NCBI GenBank assembly: GCA_902774215.1
Contig: CACYHU010000033.1
Location: 1 to 38,841, forward strand
Source of the DNA: an uncultured Chloroflexota bacterium
GTDB taxonomy: Bacteria; Chloroflexota; Anaerolineae; Anaerolineales; Anaerolineaceae
Reading direction: 5' to 3'
DNA: 38,841 nucleotides
The first letter of the stretch is position 1, and the number at the start of each line of letters is the position of its first letter. The position numbers and the translations under genes are program-made. The notes under the pieces were generated by a model, which saw only the letters and a list, made by a program, of their open reading frames with translations, had not been told where the DNA came from and searched no databases. Shown here in pieces: positions 16,808 to 26,925 of this stretch.

Positions 16808-17836
16808 TCAGTCAGGATCAGAAAAATGCAGCAGCACCTTTTCGAGATGTCCGTCGTTATGGGTCAGCGCATCAAAGGCTGCCGCGGCATCTTCAAAATC
16901 ATAAACCGCGCTGATCATCCGCTCCGGCTGAATACTGCTGTCTGCGGAGACCAGATTGATCAAATGTTCAAAATCCCGGGTATAGGCGTTGCGGCTTCCA
17001 TACACATTCAGTTCCTTCTTCAGCAGGACCGAGTGGAGAAAATTCGTTTCCCGTTTTCCATTGCCGATGAGGATCACATTTGCGCCCTGACAGGCATGGC
17101 TAATGCAGGACAGGAAGGTGACTGACTGTCCGCAGGCTTCCACGCATACATCAAAACCGTCTCCGTTTGTGATATCCCGTAAGGCTTCATCAGCAGATTC
17201 TGTCCCGGCACGGACCACATGATCCGCTCCAAAACGCTGCGCCATTTCCAGACGGCCTTCCAGCAGATCCGTAACAGTCACCTCCGTACCTTTACTCTTG
17301 GCAGCCAATAACGCAAAGAGTCCGATAGGCCCGGCGCCGACAATCAAAACCCGGCTGCCCGGCAATATCGGGCAGCGGCTGAGAGCGTGTTGGGAAATAG
17401 AGAAAGGTTCGATGAGCGCGAGCTGCCGGGGATCCAATGTCTTGCCGGGTATGATCCGTTCAACAGGCATAGTGATATATTCGCAGAAGGCCCCGTCCCG
17501 CTGCACACCCATGGTCTGATTATCCACACAGGCATTGACCAATCCTTTTCGGCAGGCGTAACAGTGGCCGCAGTTGAAATATGGATTGCAGGTGACGATA
17601 TCGCCTGCCTTCACCCCCCGGTCATTCGCAGGAACAGAGACGATCTGAGCGGAAAATTCATGTCCGGGAACACGCGGATATGTAGTGAATGGCTGATTTC
17701 CGGTAAAACTTGCCACATCCGCGCCGCAAATGCCGCAATACAAGATCCGAAGCAGTGCTTCTTCATCCGATGGCTGCGGTTCGGGCAGTTCCCGGATTTC
17801 GATTTCAAAGGGATTTACAATGACGATAGCTTTCAT
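16808..17836 (-). CDS. Zinc-dependent medium-chain alcohol/polyol dehydrogenase
   Basis: 342 residues from the ATG at 17836, chosen because GGAGG lies 8 bases upstream and MKAIVI is the usual family start. Catalytic zinc ligands are Cys37 in YCGICGAD and His59-Glu60 in VPGHE. The structural zinc loop is complete: Cys89, Cys92, Cys95 and Cys103 in NCGHCYACRKGLVNAC. The nucleotide fold has VLIVGAGPIGLFAL. Sorbitol, threonine and guloside-3-dehydrogenase types share this layout. It starts 20 bases after the gene at 17857-19062, in the same operon. It probably oxidises or reduces a sugar or polyol with NAD(P). Confidence 0.92.
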   Translation of the reverse strand: MKAIVIVNPFEIEIRELPEPQPSDEEALLRILYCGICGADVASFTGNQPFTTYPRVPGHEFSAQIVSVPANDRGVKAGDIVTCNPYFNCGHCYACRKGLVNACVDNQTMGVQRDGAFCEYITMPVERIIPGKTLDPRQLALIEPFSISQHALSRCPILPGSRVLIVGAGPIGLFALLAAKSKGTEVTVTDLLEGRLEMAQRFGADHVVRAGTESADEALRDITNGDGFDVCVEACGQSVTFLSCISHACQGANVILIGNGKRETNFLHSVLLKKELNVYGSRNAYTRDFEHLINLVSADSSIQPERMISAVYDFEDAAAAFDALTHNDGHLEKVLLHFSDPD

Positions 17837-17856
17837 AACAGCGCCTCCTCCGGCCA

Positions 17857-19062
17857 TTATCGATCGAACCCGATTTTCTCAGGATTCCAGATCACCGCGG
17901 TTTTCATCGGTGCATTTTTACAGTAGATTTTGTTTTCATAAGCATCCATGGGATCGGCGATGAAGGTCTCTTTATCAATGAGTTCAACGATCTGATCGTA
18001 ATTGCTCACAGCGAGCATCTCAATGGCTTTTTCCATATGGTCCCGGCGGAAATTGATAGAACCAAAAATCAAGTGGTTCTCAAATCCAAATGGCATGGTA
18101 TCAAAAGTGATTTTCGGACCGAGAGAAAAACTATTATACAGCCCGTTGCAGCCCAGGACCCCGTACCGGAAAGCGATTTCATGCTCCTGATCAACACCGC
18201 TGGTACCGATAAACATCGTGGCTCTGCCGCCGAGAGCGGAACAGATGGCCTGCGCAAGGTCAGCAGGATCGTCAAAGGTATTCCGGACATAAACAGCGTT
18301 GGTTTGTTTCAGAGCGAAAGCTGCTTTAGCACTGTCCTCCGGGCTTCTGGCAACGAAAACAATACGGGCATTCGGATGGGCCTGATGAAGAATATCGCCG
18401 ATAAACATACCTGTTGTTCCCAATCCAAAGATCACAGTCCGCTCAAACACCTCATCGGCAGCGATTTCCCGTGCCTGCTCGATGCTGCACTTTCGGCGCA
18501 TGGCTGTTTGCCGGAACCAATGCGCTGATCCAAGGTCCTCCATCCTTTCCAACTGGAAAAGCATACAGGAAAACGGATCCGGAAAAACCATCTTTTTGGC
18601 AAAGGAAAGATCCAGTTTTCCGTCATGCACATAGCCATCCGGAATGGGCAGCAGCATATCCGGATTCACAAACATCGCATCACAAAAAAGACCGTCTGCC
18701 TGATCACAGCCATATTCGAAGTAGGTTTCATCCTCGGTATAACGGGTTGGATCAATGCTGTCTCCGCCCCGTATCAGCACGATAGCAAAACGCTGCTGCG
18801 AGGGAACCCAGACCACTCCCTCATGCCCGTTGACAAGCCGATTCTGCCCGGCAGGAAATTTTGGTCCCAACAGGCCTTTTTTACCCATCATCATGAGTTC
18901 ATGGTCTGTACCGCAGAACCCGACAATTACAGGCTGGACCGGAATACCTTCTTTTGAAGGTTCACCGCGAAGCCGCTGCCTGCCAAGGTTGATAAGATCC
19001 ACTTCACCATACATGAGCGGATGAACCGGATCATTCTGAAAATAGGTTCCCCATGCTTTCAT
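17857..19062 (-). CDS. Glucose dehydrogenase-like medium-chain dehydrogenase
   Basis: 401 residues, longer than the usual 340-360. VGFCGTDHELM has the Cys50/Asp52 pair and VNGHEGVV the His80-Glu81 pair, the pattern of archaeal-type glucose 1-dehydrogenases. FGCDQADGLFCDAM-like text in the middle (YGCDQADGLFCD) also fits that group. A Rossmann motif VIFGLGTTGMFIGDI follows. The four-cysteine structural zinc loop is missing, as in several members of this group. It is the first gene of the minus-strand cluster, with GGAGG before the ATG and a promoter at 19117-19145. Likely role: oxidation of an aldose to its lactone; the lactonase-like gene two positions downstream supports this. Confidence 0.82.
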   Translation of the reverse strand: MKAWGTYFQNDPVHPLMYGEVDLINLGRQRLRGEPSKEGIPVQPVIVGFCGTDHELMMMGKKGLLGPKFPAGQNRLVNGHEGVVWVPSQQRFAIVLIRGGDSIDPTRYTEDETYFEYGCDQADGLFCDAMFVNPDMLLPIPDGYVHDGKLDLSFAKKMVFPDPFSCMLFQLERMEDLGSAHWFRQTAMRRKCSIEQAREIAADEVFERTVIFGLGTTGMFIGDILHQAHPNARIVFVARSPEDSAKAAFALKQTNAVYVRNTFDDPADLAQAICSALGGRATMFIGTSGVDQEHEIAFRYGVLGCNGLYNSFSLGPKITFDTMPFGFENHLIFGSINFRRDHMEKAIEMLAVSNYDQIVELIDKETFIADPMDAYENKIYCKNAPMKTAVIWNPEKIGFDR

Positions 19063-19116
19063 CCCACCTGCCTCCGTACCGTTTGATTCTTTTGAATAAT
19101 TTGTATATTAAGCCAT

Positions 19117-19145
19117 ATTATAATACGAAAAAAAGACAAAAACAA
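19117..19145 (-). promoter_or_regulatory. Promoter of the minus-strand sugar oxidation cluster
   Basis: On the minus strand TTGTTT (19140-19145), 17 bp and TATAAT (19117-19122). The start would be near 19110, about 48 bases before the ATG at 19062. No copy of the ATAACGTTAT-type operator seen at 20474 is visible here. Confidence 0.55.
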
Positions 19146-19261
19146 AGCAGCTCTCGCAGAATCCTCATGACCGGAACAGCGAAAAATTCGGCCGGCAAAA
19201 CCATTCTCCAATTTTAAATAGAGAATGTCAATTCACCGGATAAGGATTTCACACAGCAGGG

Positions 19262-19278
19262 ATATTGTCTGACAATAT
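19262..19278. repeat. Palindrome after the LacI-family gene
   Basis: ATATTGTC-T-GACAATAT is a 17-bp perfect palindrome with a single central base, 5 bases beyond the regulator stop. It is too tight for a normal hairpin loop and could be a protein-binding site. A second inverted repeat, CATTCTC/GAGAATG, lies at 19202-19228. Confidence 0.4.
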
Positions 19279-19282
19279 ATAT

Positions 19283-20311
19283 TTATTTATTCTTTGCTTC
19301 AGCAGCAGTGGCATTTTCGTTGTAGATACAAACCGGCAAAATTTTCGTTTGAACAGGACAATAAAGATCTTCAATACGCTTCAGCAGAACTTTGACACCT
19401 TCCGACGCCACATCGCTCTCAGATGCATAAATGCTTGTCAGCGGGAGAAGATTCGGGTTACTGCCATAAAGGTTGTCAAAACTGACAACCGATACATCCT
19501 CCGGAACTGAAATACCGCTGCTCCGCAGTGCATTGACCGCAGGATAAGCCATTTCATCACGGAAAGAGACAATAGCTGTATAGTCAAGCGGATAAAGCAG
19601 ATCAACGATCCGGCCCCGGCTCAATGCATCTTCAGCTGTTTCACCCGGAATGATCCGCACATTTTCATCCGGAATATTGTATTCTTTCATTGCCCGTTTG
19701 AACCCGATAAGGCGGTCGATCTGGGAACTGCTCAGGTTCAGGCCGGAAAGATAGAGATATTTCCTGTGTCCCAGCTCCGCAAGATGTTTTCCCGCCAGAT
19801 AACCGCCGTTCTCATCATCGCAGCGGACACTGTCTGCGGTTACATTCTCAATCCAGCGGTCCAGAAGCACGAACGGCATACGGTGGTTGACCATGGTTTC
19901 AATTTGCTTTTCCGACTGCATATGAGGGAAATACAAAATCCCGTCGACAGAAAGGGAAATCGCTGTATTGATGAGCTGCTGGGCGAGATTTTCATTCAGC
20001 TGCATACAGAGGATCAGCAGACTGTACCCGGCGCTCTGTAGCTCCGCGTCCATTTTTCCAAGCATTTGACAGAAATGCTGGTTATGCAGGTCATTGACAA
20101 TTACCGCGACAACATGACTTTTGCCGGATCTCAGCGATGATGCCATCTTATTGGGAATATAACCGAGACGCGCCGCCGTTTCCTGTATCATCTGTCTGGT
20201 GCTTTCAGGAAGATGCGGATCATTTCTCATTGCGCGTGAAATCGTATTGACGGTATAACCGCATTCATTCGCCACATCCTTCAGCGTGATCCTGTTTCCA
20301 TTATTTCCCAT
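19283..20311 (-). CDS. LacI-family transcriptional regulator
   Basis: 342 residues from the ATG at 20311. An upstream in-frame TTG at 20329 is possible, but its sequence forms the GAAGGTG ribosome binding site of this ATG. The helix-turn-helix ITLKDVANECGYTVNTISRA is followed by the hinge IPNKMASSLRSG. A periplasmic-binding-protein-like domain with VVAVIVNDLHNQHF and LLDRWIENVT follows and should bind a sugar. It diverges from the solute-binding protein gene at 20513. The intervening 200 bases hold two LacI-type operators, so it probably represses the transporter operon and perhaps itself. Confidence 0.9.
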   Translation of the reverse strand: MGNNGNRITLKDVANECGYTVNTISRAMRNDPHLPESTRQMIQETAARLGYIPNKMASSLRSGKSHVVAVIVNDLHNQHFCQMLGKMDAELQSAGYSLLILCMQLNENLAQQLINTAISLSVDGILYFPHMQSEKQIETMVNHRMPFVLLDRWIENVTADSVRCDDENGGYLAGKHLAELGHRKYLYLSGLNLSSSQIDRLIGFKRAMKEYNIPDENVRIIPGETAEDALSRGRIVDLLYPLDYTAIVSFRDEMAYPAVNALRSSGISVPEDVSVVSFDNLYGSNPNLLPLTSIYASESDVASEGVKVLLKRIEDLYCPVQTKILPVCIYNENATAAEAKNK

Positions 20312-20425
20312 ACACACCGGCACCTTCAAATTTTAGACTATTCTAACATTTTACCTTACACTTGATAAATTCAGTCTGAAGATATAATTATAAATGTCAG
20401 GTTTCCAATATGACAGATATTCCTA

Positions 20426-20454
20426 TTGACAAGCGTTTAGGTTAACGATAACAC
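20426..20454 (+). promoter_or_regulatory. Candidate promoter of the transporter operon
   Basis: A perfect TTGACA (20426-20431) stands 17 bp before TAACAC (20449-20454), a poor -10. The first LacI-type operator covers the spacer and -10, so the site fits repression. The -10 assignment is weak. Confidence 0.4.
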
Positions 20455-20485
20455 AGATTATATCTCGTTTGGGATAACGTTATTC
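20441..20485 (+). promoter_or_regulatory. Two LacI-type operators
   Basis: GTTAACGATAAC (20441-20452, 10 of 12 positions symmetric) and GGATAACGTTATTC (20472-20485, with a perfect 10-bp ATAACGTTAT core) both centre on CG, as LacI/GalR operators do. Their centres are 32 bp apart, about three helical turns. Both also sit in a CGTTTxGGxTAACG direct repeat (20434-20447 and 20466-20479). The second lies just before the AGGAGG of the solute-binding protein gene. Confidence 0.6.
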
Positions 20486-20512
20486 TTAATCTTTTCACAG
20501 GAGGAAAATCTG

Positions 20513-21790
20513 ATGAAAAAAATGCTCGTTGTTTTGCTTGCCGCATTGATGCTTGTACTCAGCGTTACAGCCTATGCGGATGATGAACCGATCCATTTGA
20601 CACTCTGGACCTTCCAGGAACTGCATCTCTCCCTGTATCGGGAAATGCTGGACAAATGGAATGCTGACCCGGCAAATCCGAAACTGGATATCGATATGCA
20701 GGTCATGGATTATGAAGATATGCATAACAAACTCACGATTGCCCTGCAGACCGGTGAAGGTGCTCCGGACATCACTGAGATCGAGATCAGCATGTATGCC
20801 AACTATCTGAAGGGCGACATTCAGCTCGCTGCCCTGAATGAATATGTTGAACCGATCGAAGATCATCTCGTGATGAGCCGCCTGAATAACTATGCCCGCG
20901 ACGGTAAATATTACGGCATTGATCATCACATCGGCGCAACCGTAATGTTCTACAACACCGAGATCCTTGAAGAAGCCGGTATCAACTACAAGGATATCAA
21001 GACCTGGGATGATTTCCATGAAGCAGGCAAAACTGTTCTGGAAAAGACCGGGAAACCGATGACCACCTGGGAATCAAGCGACTGCTGGAGCATCTATCCG
21101 ATCGTCAGCCAGCACGGCGGCGACTGGCTCACCTGGGACAACGAAGTTGTCATGGACAGCGATGTCGTGATCGATACCCTCGCATTCATGAAATCCATGC
21201 TGGAAGATGGCACTGCCATCCCGGCGCCGGGCGGCTTCCACCACGCTGAAGAATACTGGGGCTGGATGAATGCCGGCGGATGCGCCACTGTTTCCATGCC
21301 TTTCTGGTATCTGAACCGCTTCACCGATTATATGCCTGATCTGGCCGGCAAGATGAAAGTCGTCCCGCTTCCGACCTGGGCAGACGGCAAAGGCCACAAA
21401 TCCTCCCAGATGGGCGGTACCGGTGTCTCTGTTGTTGCCACTTCCCCGAATGCTGATGTCGCGAAAGCCTTCATTGCATTCGCAACCCTCACCTTCGATG
21501 GCAACGTCAATACCTGGAAGCTCCTGGGCTTCGACCCGATCCTGATGGATGTCTATGGCGCTCCTGAAATGATGGAACCGAACAAGTTCTTCGATTATTA
21601 CGGCGATGAGATCTTCGATGAAATGGCAACCGTTCTGGATGATATTCCGGACACCGCAATCACCGATATGTATCCGACCGCGACCGATATTGTCAAGAGC
21701 CAGATGGCCTATGACCTCTGCTACTCCGACAAGTCTGCTGAAGAAATCGCGAAGGAATGCGCGGATCAGCTTCGTTCCATGATTGATTAA
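20513..21790 (+). CDS. Sugar ABC transporter solute-binding protein (family 1)
   Basis: 425 residues. A signal peptide (MKK plus about 14 hydrophobic residues) ends in AYA-DDE; there is no lipobox cysteine. The mature part HLTLWTFQELHLSLYREMLDKWN and a tryptophan-rich pocket (GWMNAGGCATVSMPFWYLNRF) are typical of CUT1-class binding proteins for oligosaccharides. AGGAGG lies 8 bases before the ATG. Two permease genes follow after a hairpin, and a GH51 arabinofuranosidase ends the operon. Arabinose-containing oligosaccharides are therefore the likely ligand. No ATPase gene is in the cluster, so a shared MsmK/UgpC-type ATPase encoded elsewhere must be used. Confidence 0.92.
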   Translation: MKKMLVVLLAALMLVLSVTAYADDEPIHLTLWTFQELHLSLYREMLDKWNADPANPKLDIDMQVMDYEDMHNKLTIALQTGEGAPDITEIEISMYANYLKGDIQLAALNEYVEPIEDHLVMSRLNNYARDGKYYGIDHHIGATVMFYNTEILEEAGINYKDIKTWDDFHEAGKTVLEKTGKPMTTWESSDCWSIYPIVSQHGGDWLTWDNEVVMDSDVVIDTLAFMKSMLEDGTAIPAPGGFHHAEEYWGWMNAGGCATVSMPFWYLNRFTDYMPDLAGKMKVVPLPTWADGKGHKSSQMGGTGVSVVATSPNADVAKAFIAFATLTFDGNVNTWKLLGFDPILMDVYGAPEMMEPNKFFDYYGDEIFDEMATVLDDIPDTAITDMYPTATDIVKSQMAYDLCYSDKSAEEIAKECADQLRSMID

Positions 21791-21825
21791 AGTGTTGGTC
21801 AATTCTTAGATAAATTATGAACAAA

Positions 21826-21858
21826 AAACAGCCGGGAGGGTATCCCTTCCGGCTGTTT
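21826..21858 (+). terminator. Stem-loop between binding protein and permease genes
   Basis: A 15-bp stem with one G-U pair (AAACAGCCGG 21826-21835 with CCGGCTGTTT 21849-21858, continued inside by GAGGG/CCCTT) and a 3-nt loop. Only TTTCC follows on the plus strand, so it should be a leaky terminator or 3' stabiliser that keeps the binding protein more abundant than the permeases. Confidence 0.65.
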
Positions 21859-21885
21859 CCTGAAATGGCTTAGGGAGGCAGGTGT

Positions 21886-22797
21886 ATGAAGCTTTCAAGC
21901 TCTGCGAAAAAGCAGGAATCCGTTTTTGGGCACAAAGCAGTACCTTACCTGTTTATCGCCCCATTTATCATCTTTTTCATTATCGTTTACCTTTATCCTT
22001 TTTTTCAGACGATCCTGATGAGTTTTCAGCGCATTGACGGGCCGAATCACATCACCTGGATCGGAACCTCCAACTATACAAAGCTGTTCAAGGACCGGAA
22101 TTTCTCTCAATCCCTCATGACGACCTTCCGGTACGCGATCTGGGATGTGATCATCCTTACCACTGTACCGCTTATCGTTGCCTGTATCCTGAATTCCGGA
22201 TATGTCAAATTCTCGGCATTCTTCAAATCGGTCTTTTTCATCCCTGCGCTGACATCAACGATCGTTGCCGGTATCGTGTTCCGTCTGGCATTCGGGACGT
22301 TGGATACATCCATTGCCAACCGTGTTTTAGCCCTGTTCGGGAAACCGCCCAGAGACTGGCTGATGCATGCGGATTCCGCGAATTTTGTGCTGATCCTGCT
22401 GACCTTATGGCGGTGGATGGGTGTTAATATTGTTTATTACATTTCCGGACTGCAGGCTATCCCGCCGGAACTTTATGAGGCAGCCCAAATAGACGGGGCC
22501 AATGCGCTCCAGAAATTCTTCTATGTATCACTTCCCGGGGTAAAACCGGTTTTGATCTATGTGATCACTATCACCGTCCTGGGCGGGTTTGCAATGTTTA
22601 CCGAATCGGTTGCCCTGTTCACACAGAAATATGCGGGCGGCATCGGGCGTACGATCGTCGGATATATGTACCAGGTCGGTTTCTATAAGAGCAATCTGGG
22701 TATGGCTTCCGCTGTCGGTATTGTCCTGCTGATCATTGTGCTGACCGTTAATCTCATACAGCTGATCGCAATGGGTTTCTTCAGGAAGGAGAATTGA
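21886..22797 (+). CDS. Sugar ABC transporter permease (MalF/UgpA type)
   Basis: 303 residues with about six transmembrane segments, the first at residues 20-45 (YLFIAPFIIFFIIVYLYPFF). The cytoplasmic EAA loop that binds the ATPase is clear: LYEAAQIDGANALQKFFYVSLP. It forms the channel with the product of the next gene, whose ATG is 2 bases after this TGA, so translation is coupled. A GGGAGG ribosome binding site precedes the start. Confidence 0.93.
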   Translation: MKLSSSAKKQESVFGHKAVPYLFIAPFIIFFIIVYLYPFFQTILMSFQRIDGPNHITWIGTSNYTKLFKDRNFSQSLMTTFRYAIWDVIILTTVPLIVACILNSGYVKFSAFFKSVFFIPALTSTIVAGIVFRLAFGTLDTSIANRVLALFGKPPRDWLMHADSANFVLILLTLWRWMGVNIVYYISGLQAIPPELYEAAQIDGANALQKFFYVSLPGVKPVLIYVITITVLGGFAMFTESVALFTQKYAGGIGRTIVGYMYQVGFYKSNLGMASAVGIVLLIIVLTVNLIQLIAMGFFRKEN

Positions 22798-22798
22798 G

Positions 22799-23644
22799 AT
22801 GGGAAATAAAACTAAAAAACGAATTCTGACCTTTCTCGCGACTGCACTGATGGTGATCCTTGCCATCTTTACGCTGGCGCCGTTTTATTTTATGTTTCTC
22901 AGTTCGCTGAAACCGGGGACGGAAATGCTGAGGAACGGGCTGAGCTTCACCTTTGATCCGGCAGTTTCCTCTTTCAAAAACTATGAGGCACTTAATACCT
23001 ACAGGGACGGGATCTACTGGGATTGGTATAAATCCAGCCTGATCCTCATGGTCATCCAGACGCTGGCCGGGCTGATTCTGGGCTCTATGGTCGGTTATGG
23101 ACTGGCAATGTATGATTTCAAGGGGAAAAATATTGTTATCACCGTCGTCCTGCTGCTGATGATGGTTCCTTTCGAGATCTTACTGCTGCCGCTTTACCAG
23201 ATGCTCATCAGGGCGAAAATGATCAACTCTTATTTTGGCGTGGTCCTGCCTTATCTTGTCCCGCCGTTTATGATCTTTTTCTTCCGCCAGTATTGTCTGA
23301 GCCTGCCAAAAGAAATGATGGAGGCAGCCTATATGGACGGCTGCAGCGATTTCGGGATTTTCTTTCGCATTATGGTGCCGAACATGATCCCGGCTTACGG
23401 TGCGATGACAATTCTTTCCTGCATGAACTGCTGGAACAACCTGCTCTGGCCGCTGATCGTACTCTCTAACGACCGGAAGTTCACGATCCCGATCGGGATG
23501 GCGACAACCATCACGCCCTACGGAAACGCTTATGATGTATTAATGCCGGGTGCGGTTATGGCCGTAGTACCGATAGTTATTATATACTTATTTGCGCAGA
23601 AAACATTTATTGCCGGGCTTACTTCCGGTGCTGTGAAAGGATAA
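22799..23644 (+). CDS. Sugar ABC transporter permease (MalG/UgpE type)
   Basis: 281 residues with about six transmembrane segments, the first at residues 10-32. The EAA loop is MEAAYMDGCSDFGIFFRIMVP. PFYFMFLSSLKPGTEM after the first helix is typical of the MalG/UgpE partner. It pairs with the upstream permease and receives substrate from the protein at 20513-21790. The arabinofuranosidase gene starts 4 bases after this stop. Confidence 0.93.
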   Translation: MGNKTKKRILTFLATALMVILAIFTLAPFYFMFLSSLKPGTEMLRNGLSFTFDPAVSSFKNYEALNTYRDGIYWDWYKSSLILMVIQTLAGLILGSMVGYGLAMYDFKGKNIVITVVLLLMMVPFEILLLPLYQMLIRAKMINSYFGVVLPYLVPPFMIFFFRQYCLSLPKEMMEAAYMDGCSDFGIFFRIMVPNMIPAYGAMTILSCMNCWNNLLWPLIVLSNDRKFTIPIGMATTITPYGNAYDVLMPGAVMAVVPIVIIYLFAQKTFIAGLTSGAVKG

Positions 23645-25156
<1,512 letters not shown>

Positions 25157-25179
25157 GCGGAAAAACATCTGAGGAAAAT

Positions 25180-25228
25180 GGGAGCACGGGCTGACCGAAG
25201 GTCAGCCCGTGCTCCCGTTCCTTTTTTT
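25180..25228 (+). terminator. Strong intrinsic terminator of the transporter operon
   Basis: A perfect 17-bp GC-rich stem (25180-25196 with 25200-25216), a 3-nt GAA loop and a TTTTTTT run at 25222-25228. It lies 24 bases after the abfA stop, between converging genes. Confidence 0.93.
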
Positions 25229-25235
25229 CTGAAAT

Positions 25236-26159
25236 TTACAAATCAAGCTTTCCCTTGTTAAAACACATCGGATAAACTCCGAAAACCAGAAATGCCGTAA
25301 CAGCGTATCGTCCGGTTCGCAAAAGGAAAGATGCCGTTGAAGCTGAATTAAGCAGCTCATCTGAAAACGGAAGCTTTAAAAGGACCGAAAGCCCTGTAAA
25401 CAGCGCTCCGCCAATGAATACCCGTATCAGCGCGAAGAGAAAATTTTTCGCATTTTTGAAATTAACATACTTTTTCTCAAAAAACATAGCCGCGGAAGTG
25501 CCGATCATCAAACCGTATGACGTATAAAAATCCGTCGATTTACAGAAGAAAAAGCCCGGAAAAGCACCAAGCAGAAGTACAAGAAAAGCCCATCTTGTAC
25601 CCCCTGTAAGTTTGATCAGAAGGTTCACCAGAAGCATCATCAGAACGCCGAAGATCCACCCGGCCAGCACATCAGTAGGATAATGGACGCCAAGAACAAC
25701 ACGGGAAAGCCCTACCAGAAACGGAAGGATCCAGCAAACAACCTTAATCACCTTGTTTTTTGCAAACCTGCCGACCAGCGTATACATGGTAATCGCATTG
25801 GCCGAATGCAGTGACGGAAACGAAAACCCCTGCAGGGAAATATCATAAATCGATCCTTTTTCCACAGGCCGCAGACATTTGATCGACTCATGGTCAAAAT
25901 AAGGCCGGCGCCTGAGTGCTATGTTCTTTACAAAAGATCCAAAAAGCGTAACAGACAAAAGGTTGATCATTATATAATTTCCATATTTTTTATCTATTCC
26001 CCAATAAATCAGCCCTACGATAAAAATCAAAACGAGCGGTTCACCAAAAGCGGTAAAAAAGGATCCCGCATATACGCCAAAATCACCAAGATTCTCCTGA
26101 AGCCAAACCATCAGGGAGATTTCCCAATCAAGGTAAAAAGTATTTCCGGTAATTTCCAT
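25236..26159 (-). CDS. PAP2-family membrane phosphatase
   Basis: 307 residues with about seven transmembrane segments. The three parts of the phosphatase signature are present: KNIALRRRPY (K-x6-RP), FPSLHSANA (PSxH) and SRVVLGVHYPTDVLAG (SR-x5-H-x3-D). PAP2 enzymes remove phosphate from lipids such as undecaprenyl diphosphate or phosphatidate at the outer face of the membrane. The C-terminal 100 residues are further membrane segments beyond the minimal domain. GAGGAAAAG precedes the ATG. It converges on abfA and stands alone. Confidence 0.9.
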   Translation of the reverse strand: MEITGNTFYLDWEISLMVWLQENLGDFGVYAGSFFTAFGEPLVLIFIVGLIYWGIDKKYGNYIMINLLSVTLFGSFVKNIALRRRPYFDHESIKCLRPVEKGSIYDISLQGFSFPSLHSANAITMYTLVGRFAKNKVIKVVCWILPFLVGLSRVVLGVHYPTDVLAGWIFGVLMMLLVNLLIKLTGGTRWAFLVLLLGAFPGFFFCKSTDFYTSYGLMIGTSAAMFFEKKYVNFKNAKNFLFALIRVFIGGALFTGLSVLLKLPFSDELLNSASTASFLLRTGRYAVTAFLVFGVYPMCFNKGKLDL

Positions 26160-26224
26160 TATCTTTTCCTCACTCTAATTCTACTACAAGTCAATTAATA
26201 AGCCGTATGCCTGGAACTTCGGTC

Positions 26225-26253
26225 TTGACATTCATATTCATTTTCATTAGAAT
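26225..26253 (+). promoter_or_regulatory. Promoter of the nitroreductase gene
   Basis: A perfect TTGACA (26225-26230), 17 bp and TAGAAT (26248-26253). The start would be near 26260, leaving an 87-base leader. Confidence 0.7.
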
Positions 26254-26346
26254 AATGATTAACCAAAACCTGACACATATGAAATTGATCGAAACAGATT
26301 TACGGATAATTACACGCAAATTTTGATTACCTGAAAGGAAAAAATT

Positions 26347-26784
26347 ATGGAATTCACACAAGTTGTCACAAATCGTTATTCATGTAAAAAGTACAGTGAA
26401 AAAAAAGTTGAGCAGGAAAAACTCGGCGCAATTCTCGAAGCGGGACGACTGGCACCAACCGCCAAGAACCTCCAGGAACAACATGTTTACGTTATTCAAT
26501 CGGAGCAGGGACTGGCGTGCATAGATAAAGTCACACCCTGCCGCTATGGTGCCCCGACAGTTCTGGTCGTCGCCTTTGATAAAAATAATGTTTTCACTTA
26601 TCCCGGCGGGAAAAGGGATTCCGGCGCGGAGGATGCACCGGATATTCTTTCCGCGGAGTTAGGTTTACCCGAAAATGAAGAGATTCTGATGGTAATGGAT
26701 CTTGGCTATGCTGCAGAAGGAACCGGGCCTCTTCCCAATCACAGCTCACGGAAACCGTTATCGGAAACGGTAACATATCTCTGA
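26347..26784 (+). CDS. Nitroreductase-family protein with an internal in-frame deletion
   Basis: 145 residues, about 25 short of the usual 165-175. The N-terminal RYSCKKYSEKKVEQEKLGAILEAGRLAPTAKNLQ is the FMN phosphate-binding start of the family, and the C-terminal GLPENEEILMVMDLGYAAEG plus HSSRKPLSETVTYL is the family end. Between DSGAEDA and the C-terminal part the normal segment (roughly SIVATHMMLAAAELGLG) is missing, with the frame kept. That helix contributes to FMN binding and to the dimer core, so activity is doubtful. AAAGGA and a good promoter precede it, so it may still be expressed. It could be an early-stage pseudogene. Confidence 0.75.
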   Translation: MEFTQVVTNRYSCKKYSEKKVEQEKLGAILEAGRLAPTAKNLQEQHVYVIQSEQGLACIDKVTPCRYGAPTVLVVAFDKNNVFTYPGGKRDSGAEDAPDILSAELGLPENEEILMVMDLGYAAEGTGPLPNHSSRKPLSETVTYL

Positions 26785-26869
26785 AGACCGCCCGAGGAAA
26801 CAATGATTTATACAATTTGAGCCGAACGCAGCCGTACACAGCCTGCACAGCATTTATCGAACACATCCC

Positions 26870-26925
26870 GTTCCCAAGTGCCGGTAGGGAACACTGACAC
26901 CTGACATCTGAAACCCGACACCTGA
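26870..26925. repeat. Short repeats in the gap between nitroreductase and phosphoesterase genes
   Basis: The 293-base gap 26785-27077 holds a GTTCCC/GGGAAC inverted pair (26870-26875, 26887-26892). Two copies of GACACCTGA (26896-26904 and 26917-26925) flank a related CATCTGA unit. The gap looks like the remnant of an intergenic repeat element; no gene is seen. Confidence 0.4.

Noticed and set aside
19202..19228. Terminator of the LacI-family gene
   Set aside because: The CATTCTC/GAGAATG stem is short and AT-rich with no T-tract; it remains unassigned.
21826..21858. Full terminator ending the solute-binding protein transcript
   Set aside because: Only three Ts follow on the plus strand and the permeases have no promoter of their own; partial termination is more likely.
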